Part shown: piece by piece, positions 57,421-64,000 of the stretch
Numbering within the stretch: position 1 is the first letter of the stretch
Layout of the letters: the number at the start of each line of letters is the position of its first letter
Assembly: GCA_032622095.1 (NCBI GenBank)
Contig: CP136068.1
Span: forward strand, 134,111,989-134,175,988
DNA: 64,000 nucleotides
Origin: Siphonodentalium dalli
Taxonomy: Eukaryota; Mollusca; Scaphopoda; Gadilida; Siphonodentaliidae
Reading direction: 5' to 3'
Notes under the pieces: generated by a model
Seen by the model: the letters and a program-made list of their open reading frames with translations, nothing else
Databases searched by the model: none
What the model was told of the DNA's origin: nothing
Program-made: the position numbers and the translations under genes

Positions 57421-57426
57421 TTTTTT
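57417..57426 (-). promoter_or_regulatory. -1 ribosomal frameshift site (A AAA AAC) at the gag stop
   Basis: The last gag codons are GCA AAA AAC TAA, so the heptamer A AAA AAC (57420-57426 on the minus strand) is in the correct phase for tandem -1 slippage. The stop follows with no spacer. The -1 frame continues open (CTA AGG AAT CCT...) through to the protease. This joins Gag and Pro as a fusion without needing the GTG codon at 57366. A downstream stimulatory structure is not obvious; TCCTC/GAGGA pairing within 40 nt is possible. Confidence 0.85.
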
Positions 57427-58502
57427 GCATATGTGGGCGGGGTCATCATTCGTGGCGGTTCGTTTAATGTCGGATATCTCCGGCTGTGTCGCGGTCTATC
57501 ATGGGATATGTCACGTGATCGATTCGGCTGATCTCGGCGGATTCCCCTAGGTGGCGTTGCCGGCGCGTTCCATCGCTTTTGCTTCGAATCTCCGGATTTG
57601 GAGGGGCAATTTCTAGCCAAGTGGTTATCTTCGCAAACCCAGCAAGATACGTGCCTTCGGTTGTCGTTCTTAAAGGTGCAGTCACGGGCAAAATGATTAC
57701 CTTGACACGTCCAACATTCGACCGTTCGTGGTTTAACTACCGCATCGACATGCACCTGTCTCGGGCGTGATCTGTGCTCTCGGGTCGTGTGATTGTCGCG
57801 TGCGCATATATCGCAGGTTGCCCTCGCGCGCTTGTTTCTAAAACTATCGATTTCCATTGCTTCCGGTTCGTTTTCGTTGTAATTTTCGCCGCCTGTTCGT
57901 AGGTTGAATACCCGTCGGATCCCCATTTCCCGCATGGCGATTTCGGCTGCCGCTTTTAGCGTTTTTGGCGCATCCCTTATCAACTTCATTTTCAAACTGT
58001 CGCTTCTTAAAGCGTCAATATAAAATCCTACGAGTTGGCCTTCGACCGAGTTGATCCCGCCGGGCTGATCTCGATATGCCACCGTCGCGATTTCCAAGAT
58101 TCGTTCGGCAAGCACATGTAAGTTTTCGTTTTGTTTTTGCTTGATTTTTCTTAGCATCGAAAAGGCGAATTGATTGTCATTTATGTCGGCAAATCGACTA
58201 GATAATTCGGTTTTCGTGTCTTGCCACGTGGCGTTCGGGTGTGTGGCCAAATATCTTTGTAAAAAATCTGATACGGGGCCCGTCGCGCTCTGGAATGCCA
58301 TGTAGGGCTTCTTTGCTTCGTTAGCGCCGGTTAGGATTGCGCATTTTTCTATCGCCTTGACCCACCCGTGGTATTTCGTGGGGTCCCCGTCAAATGACGT
58401 CACTACCTGTGTTACCGTAGTCATGGCCATTGCAGCAATTTGAGAATTGATAGACTCTGTTAATGGGGCGAGAACGCCAGCAGATGTAGATTGGGTAGCC
58501 AT
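57417..58502 (-). CDS. gag: Gag polyprotein of the LTR retrotransposon
   Basis: 361 residues from the ATG at 58502 (context ATAATGG, good for animals). The frame is open slightly further upstream, but only through a TTG. Residues about 35-145 show the Ty3/gypsy capsid-type pattern: SFDGDPTKYHGW, then a Gln/Phe-rich helix region and LSSRF...LRKIKQ...ENLHVLAERI. A basic, disordered C-terminal part follows. Three zinc-knuckle-like motifs are visible: C230-C233-H238-H243 (CX2CX4HX4H, last ligand His instead of Cys), C263-C266-H270-C275 and C287-C290-H294-C299 (both CX2CX3HX4C, one residue shorter than canonical). Gag packages element RNA in cytoplasmic particles. The frame is intact, with no stop or frameshift. 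It ends ...TYAKN at a TAA directly behind a slippery heptamer. Confidence 0.92.
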   Translation of the reverse strand: MATQSTSAGVLAPLTESINSQIAAMAMTTVTQVVTSFDGDPTKYHGWVKAIEKCAILTGANEAKKPYMAFQSATGPVSDFLQRYLATHPNATWQDTKTELSSRFADINDNQFAFSMLRKIKQKQNENLHVLAERILEIATVAYRDQPGGINSVEGQLVGFYIDALRSDSLKMKLIRDAPKTLKAAAEIAMREMGIRRVFNLRTGGENYNENEPEAMEIDSFRNKRARATCDICARDNHTTREHRSRPRQVHVDAVVKPRTVECWTCQGNHFARDCTFKNDNRRHVSCWVCEDNHLARNCPSKSGDSKQKRWNAPATPPRGIRRDQPNRSRDISHDRPRHSRRYPTLNEPPRMMTPPTYAKN

Positions 58503-58612
58503 TATGATAATAAACAATTAGACTCACGTTTTGCGAATTTTCCCACACTGTTTCTGTTCACACTGTTCTTCTTCTGGCTTCACGTTGTGTCTGTGATTAG
58601 CGTTCAGATCCT

Positions 58613-58627
58613 GGCTCGAAGGCACCA
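58613..58627 (-). promoter_or_regulatory. Putative primer-binding site, tRNA-Tyr-like
   Basis: Read on the element strand, TGGTGCCTTCGAGCC starts 17 nt after the 5' LTR. Its complement GGCTCGAAGGCACCA equals the 3' end of animal tRNA-Tyr (GGCTCGAAGG-ACCA) with one extra C. The 17-nt offset and the inserted base are unusual, so this is a candidate only. Confidence 0.5.
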
Positions 58628-58644
58628 GTTACTAGTAAGAGATA

Positions 58645-59561
58645 TGTGCCAATACGGGTACATATAACTCTTAGGCTATCAGAACGGTTTGATTATTTAT
58701 TTACAACAAAGTCAATAATGTTCAATCATCAGCATCTGGGTTTCTCCTGGTTGAGTTTATCTTCCTGCCGTCTGCTCGGTTTAGGGTCTTCTTCTGTCTT
58801 CATAGATTGGGCGTGTCTACTTGTCATCTACTCGGTTGAGTTCCGGTTGAGTTTATCTTCCTGTCGTCTGCTCGGTTTAGGGTCTTCTTCTGTCTTCATA
58901 GATTGGGCGTGCCTGCTTGTCATCTACTCGGTTGGGTTCCGGCTGAGTTCGTCTTCCTGTCGTCTGCTTTGCTTCGTAGCGTTGTTAGAAATACAAGATT
59001 GTAATGTGTACCTTGTATTCCCGTCCGCGTTCCTGGCTAGAGTTCCGGTCTGTCTTCATAGCGTCACCACGAGAGTTATCGGTCACATCTTGGTAGCTGG
59101 TTAGAACTGTCTGTGTGTGTGTCTGTCCAGTTCTCAATTTTGCTTGCCACTAAATAGGACCATGGTGTTATTCCGCCTGGATCCGCATTTCATGATCCAT
59201 CGGATGGGGCGTTCCTGGGCTGCTCATGCGAGGTAATTTTCCTATGTGTTCCTCTGTGTTCTTCAGGTATCTTATCCTTGCCTTCGTGCCGCGTTAGGTT
59301 TCAATGGGCGCCGTAGGTAAAGTATCTCGTCTCGCTAATCCCTTAAGCGTTCTGTTTACTTCATAGTTGTCTTACTATGTATGTATGTATGTATCGGCCT
59401 GGTTACTGCTAGATGTCCGCCAAATCGTTTTGATGTCGCAATGTTGATGACCAGTCATCAGGGGCGCTAGTATGTGTGGTAAACTAGCGGCTCCCGCGAC
59501 TAAGATATTGCCTTCTTCTTCCCGGGTTGAAAGTTATGTCCCTGGGGGTTGTCTTGGCACA
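58645..59561 (-). repeat. 5' LTR
   Basis: A 917-bp LTR bounded by 8-bp perfect inverted ends TGTGCCAA/TTGGCACA. It contains a 96-bp tandem repeat (about 2.4 copies) and, on the minus strand near the end, AATAAA at 58696-58701 as a polyadenylation-signal candidate. I cannot point to a convincing TATA box. The LTR promoter is expected upstream of the R region. Confidence 0.92.
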
Positions 59562-61380
59562 GGGGGAAGATATCCTGACCTGGACATTTCCCCCCCCCCC
59601 ACCCCAAACCCTGACTCAAACAACTTGTTGTCAGAAGAAGTTAATTTCTCGCCGTTTCATGACTATGTAAAGCAAAACAAGCGATAAAACCATAAGATTA
59701 TTTTTTTGTCATGTAGGTGCTGGGTGGGGGGGAAGATATCCTGACCTGGACATCTTCCCCCCCCCCCCCACCCCAAACCCTGACTCAAACAACTTGTCCT
59801 CAGAAGAAGTTAATTTCTCGCTGTTTCATGACTATATAAAGCAAAACAAGCGATAAAACCATAAGATTATTTTTTTGTCATGTAGGTGCTGGGGTGGGGG
59901 GGGGGGAAGATATCCTGACCTGGACATCTTCCACCCCCCCCCCCCACCCCAAACCCTGACTCAAACAACTTGTTCTCAGAAGAAGTTAATTTCTCGCTGT
60001 TTCATGACTATATAAAGCAAAACAAGCGATAAAACCATAAGATTATTTTTTTGTCATGTAGGTGCTGGGGAACCCTGACTCAAACAACTTGTTGTCAGAA
60101 GAAGTTAATTTCTCGCTGTTTCATGACTATATAAAGCAAAACGAGCGATAAAACCATAAGATTATTTTTTTGTCATGTAGGTGCTGGGTGGGGGGGGGGG
60201 GGGAAGATATCCTGACCTGGACATCTTCCCCCCCCCCCAAACCCTGACTCAAACAACTTGTTCTCAGAAGAAGTTAATTTCTCGCTGTTTCATGACTATA
60301 TAAAGCAAAACAAGCGATTAAACCATAAGATTATATTTTTGTCATGTAGGTGCTGGGTGGGGGGGGGGGGGGGAGATATCCTGACCTGGACATCTTCCCC
60401 CCCACCCCAAACCCTGACTCAAACAACTTGTTGTCAGAAGAAGTTAATTTCTCGCTATTTCATGACTATATAAAGCAAAACGAGCGATAAAACCATAAGA
60501 TTATTTTCTTGTCATGTAGGTGCTGGGTGGGGGGGGAAGATATCCTGACCTGGACATCTTCCCCCCCCCCCCCCACCCCAAACCCTGACTCAAACAACTT
60601 GTTCTCAGAAGAAGTTAATTTCTCGCTGTTTCATGACTATATAAAGCAAAACAAGCGATAAAACCATAAGATTATTTTTTTGTCATGTAGGTGCTGGGTG
60701 GGGGGGGGGGGGAGATATCCTGACCTGGACATTTCCCCCCCCAAACCCTGACTCAAACAACTTGTTCTCAGAAGAAGTTAATTTCTCGCTGTTTCATGAC
60801 TATATAAAGCAAAACAAGCGATAAAACCATAAGATTATATTTTTGTTATGTAGGTGCTGGGTGGGGGGGGGGGGAGATATCCTGACCTGGACATCTCCCC
60901 CCCCACCCCAAACCCTGACTCAAACAACTTGTTGTCAGAAGAAGTTAATTTCTCGCTGTTTCATGACTATATAAAGCAAAACGAGCGATAAAACCATAAG
61001 ATTATTTTTTTGTCTTGTAGGTGCTGGGTGGGGGGGGGGGGGAGATATCCTGACCTGGACATTTCCCCCCCCCCCCCATCCCCAAACCCTGACTCAAACA
61101 ACTTGTTGTCAGAAGAAGTTAATTTCTCGCTGTTTCATGACTATATAAAGCAAAACGAGCGATAAAACCATTAGATTATTTTTTTGTCATGTAGGTGCTG
61201 GGTTGGGGGGGGGGGAGTTATCCTGACCTGGACATCTTCCCCCCACCCCAAACCCTGACTCATGAATATATAAAGCAAAATAAGCAATAAAACCATAAGA
61301 TGATTTTTTTGTCATGTAGGTGCTGGGTGGAGGGGGGGGGGGTGGTGGAATATTATCCAAGCCTGGACATTTGAAAGAAG
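59562..61380 (-). repeat. 170-bp array, minus orientation, right of the retrotransposon
   Basis: About eleven units with the landmark AAGAAGTTAATTTCTCGCTG. The variant unit at about 60443-60530 (TCGCTATTTCATG and ATTATTTTCTTGTCATG) is the same as the one just left of the retrotransposon, so units were amplified in multi-unit blocks. Confidence 0.9.
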
Positions 61381-61399
61381 AAAAAAAGACAATAAAATT

Positions 61400-61530
61400 C
61401 GTGAAAACAATAATTTTGTCAAAATAAAAAATCAAAAAAATTTTAATCTCAAAAAACATTTTTCTGGCCATTTCAGAACCTAACGATATCAAATGAGTGA
61501 AATTATTTTTTAGTCGTACATGGGGGGGAA
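61400..61530 (-). repeat. Right arm of the inverted repeat bounding the 170-bp array
   Basis: Reverse complement of 51005-51130 (AATCTCAAAAAACATTTTTC, CATTTCAGAACCTAACGATA). It is followed by GGGGGGGAAGATATCCAGGG motifs to about 61575 that mirror the GGATAAGTTCCCCCC motifs at the left edge. Confidence 0.85.
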
Positions 61531-61587
61531 GATATCCAGGGTGGGGGGTAAGATATCCAGGGGGGGGAGATATCCTGTTACACCGGT

Positions 61588-61650
61588 ACATTTTTCCTCC
61601 ACTAGGGCATTTTGTAACACCTTTACAAATGTTACAAGTGTTACAATATG
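61588..61650 (+). repeat. Inverted repeat arm (partner 63655-63702)
   Basis: GTACATTTTTCCTCCACTA...TTTTGTAACA is mirrored by TGTTACAAAATGCGTAGTGGAGGAAAAATGTAC at 63669-63702. A second pair, TCTGAGATACCAGAGA (about 61684) and TCTCTGGTATCTCAGA (about 63519), lies inside. Together they outline a possible 2.1-kb TIR element without a visible transposase. Target duplication is not evident. Confidence 0.6.
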
Positions 61651-61820
61651 CATATTCTTGGCATCGATCTTACTTCATATGATTTCTGAGATACCAGAGA
61701 TACTATAAACAGTGCCCACATATATCACAAACTGTCTTACTTAAAGAGACCAGAGGGAGCATTTAGACTTTAGAGGGGGTATGAGTCCAAGTCTGCAAAT
61801 ATTTAGTGTGTCTGTCATTT

Positions 61821-61929
61821 GCAGAATGAGCCCCCCCCCCCCCCCCCCAGAGGGTGAATTTATTGATACTATCTCAGATAGTGGGCTTATAAGCATCACC
61901 AAACTCACCCTTCGGGAACCTCATTCTGC
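61821..61929. repeat. Family E foldback copy 4
   Basis: The arms are GCAGAATGAG and CCTCATTCTGC, with GAGGGTGAATTTATTGAT and ATCACCAAACTCACCC. The left arm contains a C-run of about 18. Its right flank matches the flank of the 17.3 kb copy. Confidence 0.65.
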
Positions 61930-62135
61930 TTAGGCCTCAACTACTATTAGAAACCTAGGATCAGATTGAAATTCCCCAGTTGAAGTTGGTCATGTTCCCC
62001 CAAATTAGTCGCCTCAATTACGAATTTTATCTTCTGGAAATTTATAGGGGAAATAAAAACTTCTCACAAGGGAAAACGTAATTAAAAACAATGTTAACTT
62101 GAGACTAAAGATACCTTCCAGAAGATGATGGCTAA

Positions 62136-62220
62136 GCAGATGAGGTATCCAGATGGTGAATTTTGTGATGCTAGCCTACTTTGTGGGATAGCATCACTAA
62201 ATTCACCCTCTGGGGACCTA
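62136..62220. repeat. Family E foldback copy 5
   Basis: GCAGATGAGGTATCC...GGTGAATTTTGTGATGCTAG pairs with TAGCATCACTAAATTCACCC...GGGGACC. It lies about 200 bp from copy 4, as copies 1 and 2 do. Confidence 0.6.
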
Positions 62221-62575
62221 CATGTAATCCTGCAAATGACAGCCACACTGTGCAGGCTTGTATGATCGAGTCACATCTTTTGTAAAAAAAATGTTAATAT
62301 TTACTAGTATATTGTTATATTTATATATTATTTTGTTTTTCATTTAGTTATTATTGTTTTGCACATGCAGGGTGAGGCAGAAAAAAATTCGGACACTTAG
62401 GGAGGGATGGGTGGGTCATCAGCTTAAATAAAAAAAAAATTTCAGACTGAACATTTTTTCCTCATTCCTTTTCTCAAAATATAGCATAAATTTTCACCTA
62501 CATGTATAAATGGACAAAATATTGTATAATGAAGTCAATGCTACATATAGCAGTATATTGTGTTATATATGAATT
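62221..62575. other. No gene recognised
   Basis: AT-rich sequence without recognisable features. Confidence 0.45.
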
Positions 62576-63140
62576 TATTAGACACAAATGTGTTAACTCC
62601 CAACAGCCCCGCCATTTCTTGACAGGTTGCCCTCATTTTAACAAATCTGAATCTCAGTCACTAAAGGATCCTCCATACTACAATATATGTAATCTAAATA
62701 GTCCAACCTCTCTTGAGAAGACATTTTAGGAACTACTATAGAGACATATAGTTATCGTATGTCCCTGGTCCCACTCTATTTAACCTGGTGAACCCATCAG
62801 AATAAATTTTAACCCTAGACACCAAAGAACTCTTCGTATTAATACTAAATATCAGTAAAATAGACCTGATGGTCCTTGTGAAGGAAGCATATTAAGAGAA
62901 AAACTGTCCTTCGCTTGCCCCCTATTTGACCAGGTAACCCCATTAAAAAAAATTTCAACAACAGTCTTGATCAAACAAGATCAACATTCCATGCTAAATA
63001 AGCCAACTAGTTCTTGCAAACATATTTTAAGAATTACTATCTGGTGAAATAGTTATGTCTCTGGCACTGCCCTTATTTAACTTTGTGATCCATTTTAACA
63101 AATCTGTCACCCAATCCAATATTTTAGACAAAGCTTTTTT
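62576..63140 (+). repeat. Family C copy matching the window's first 190 bp
   Basis: TTATTAGACACAAATGTGTT...CTCTCTTGAGAAGACATTTT parallels 6-170 at the other end of the window in the same orientation. More diverged units continue to about 63120. It has no terminal stem-loop. Confidence 0.75.
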
Positions 63141-64000
63141 AACAAAACTTTCAATGATGAGTTAGGTGCATAAGAACACATATTTTTTTATTAATTGGAC
63201 TTATTTATAAATCTTGTTTTTATATATATAAGTTTAAACTATATTTGTTTTGTTAATTGAGTTTTAAAGCGTAAATACAGGAATTGTGCTAAAGCGCAAA
63301 TAAAGGAATTAAAAAAAATTTGGATTGTAACAAGGAAAATTCTGTTTTCCTGGAGTTTGTTTTCCATATTTTGAGAAAAAAAATAAATAGAAACAGACTC
63401 CTTCTCGCATCTAAAAATTGAGATTTTATTGTCTGAAAAGTGCATGAGAACACATATTTTATTTCTACTGGGACTTTAAGTCATTTGTAACATTTGTAAC
63501 ACCTGTCTACGAACGGTCTCTCTCTGGTATCTCAGAATAATGCAACACTTGTAATGCTTTGTAACATGTGACGTCGCTACATTGAGACAGTAGAAATAAC
63601 ATAGGCTGCGTTTTTCTACTGGGACTTTAAATCATTTGTAACATTTATAACACTTGTAACACTGTTACAAAATGCGTAGTGGAGGAAAAATGTACCTGAT
63701 TAATGCAATATATGGTCACCAGGCTCTTTGAGTTTTCCTGGTGATGTTATATTTCGAATTCCAGAAATTGGCGCATTATCATTCTTGTCCGTGGTTGCCT
63801 ATTGCTAATATAAACTTTGATCAATGATTGGGTGAGGGATGTGGTCTATATGATGCATGGATTCATGCAAAGAGTAGGCTAAAGTAGGCTAATAGTAATA
63901 CAGGTGTTAAACATGCCTGTAAATTTTCTATATATAATAATAAATTGATGGAACATGCAGAGTGTGCCAATGGATTAAAATTTGAATCCATTTAAGGACT
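63141..64000. other. No gene; repeat remnants
   Basis: Includes two CTTAAGCGC-like remnants (AAAGCGTAAATA, TAAAGCGCAAATA at about 63265-63302), clusters of TTGTAACA (about 63485-63670) and weak family A scraps near 63840-64000 (GGGATGTGGTCTATATGATG, GTGCCAATGGATTAAAATTT). Confidence 0.5.

Larger units (their letters stand above)
53069..59561 (-). mobile_element. Ty3/gypsy-type LTR retrotransposon, non-autonomous deletion derivative
   Basis: A 6493-bp element transcribed from the minus strand. Its two 917-bp LTRs begin TGTGCCAA and end TTGGCACA. They differ at three positions (53555 G/T, 53848 T/A, 53932 C/T against the right LTR), so insertion is recent. A GGGGG target duplication is compatible with both edges but cannot be proved inside a G-run. 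The interior encodes Gag, then a -1-frame protease fused to the integrase C-terminus, then a possible membrane-anchor remnant. Reverse transcriptase, RNase H and the integrase zinc-binding and DDE regions are missing. It must be mobilised in trans or be dead despite looking young. Insertion split the 170-bp array. Confidence 0.93.

Noticed and set aside
1-64000. tRNA, rRNA or snRNA genes
   Set aside because: No cloverleaf-compatible A/B-box pairs or conserved rRNA segments were noticed on reading. The only tRNA-like string is the putative primer-binding site at 58613-58627. A covariance-model scan was not possible.

Overview
This window looks like a gene-poor, repeat-saturated piece of a metazoan nuclear genome. 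It is AT-rich and has no operons, no bacterial-style coding density and no recognisable host gene or RNA gene. The repeat architecture (terminal stem-loops, short subterminal inverted repeats and internal arrays of about 155-190 bp units) is the kind described for bivalve 'pearl' elements and other Helentron-derived HINE repeats. A marine invertebrate, possibly a mollusc, is my best guess, but the species cannot be fixed from sequence alone. Almost every open frame in the window is a by-product of tandem repeats.

Layout. Positions 1-5.7 kb hold three unrelated short repeat families (called C, B and D here) that share one architecture. Positions 5.9-9.2, 14.9-15.9, 17.5-33.8, 41.9-46.4 and 48.1-49.3 kb are copies or arrays of family A, a roughly 157-bp unit. 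Complete copies begin with a small palindrome plus TAGCTCAACTT and end with a stem-loop ending AAGTTGAGCTA. Between 19.4 and 26.5 kb family A is organised in alternating inverted blocks repeated with a period of about 1.3-1.7 kb. Between 27 and 33.8 kb it is in direct multi-kb duplications. A 225-bp satellite fills 10.4-14.3 kb and a 375-bp satellite fills 38.6-41.9 kb, with a stray monomer at 34.4 kb. Positions 35.5-37.7 kb are a dense swarm of palindromes centred on GCGCTTAAGCGC.

Several small DNA transposons can be delimited to the base. They are a Helitron-like element (42033-42951, resolved with empty sites elsewhere in the window), two copies of a TA-flanked foldback rich in CCGCGG, a TTAA-flanked piggyBac/Kolobok-like element sitting exactly in the centre of a GCGCTTAAGCGC palindrome, a hAT-like element with an 8-bp duplication, and a mariner-like palindrome.

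The only convincing protein genes belong to a minus-strand Ty3/gypsy-type LTR retrotransposon (53069-59561). It is inserted in a G-run of a 170-bp array that is itself flanked by inverted arms (about 51.0-61.5 kb). Its 917-bp LTRs differ at only three positions by eye. It encodes an intact Gag with three zinc knuckles, a canonical A AAA AAC slippery heptamer directly abutting the gag stop, and a -1-frame ORF. In that ORF the retropepsin is fused in frame to the integrase C-terminal (GPY/F-like) region. Reverse transcriptase, RNase H and the integrase core are absent. A membrane-anchor-plus-tail remnant lies 3' of it. This is therefore a young, non-autonomous deletion derivative that keeps its Gag and protease frames open.
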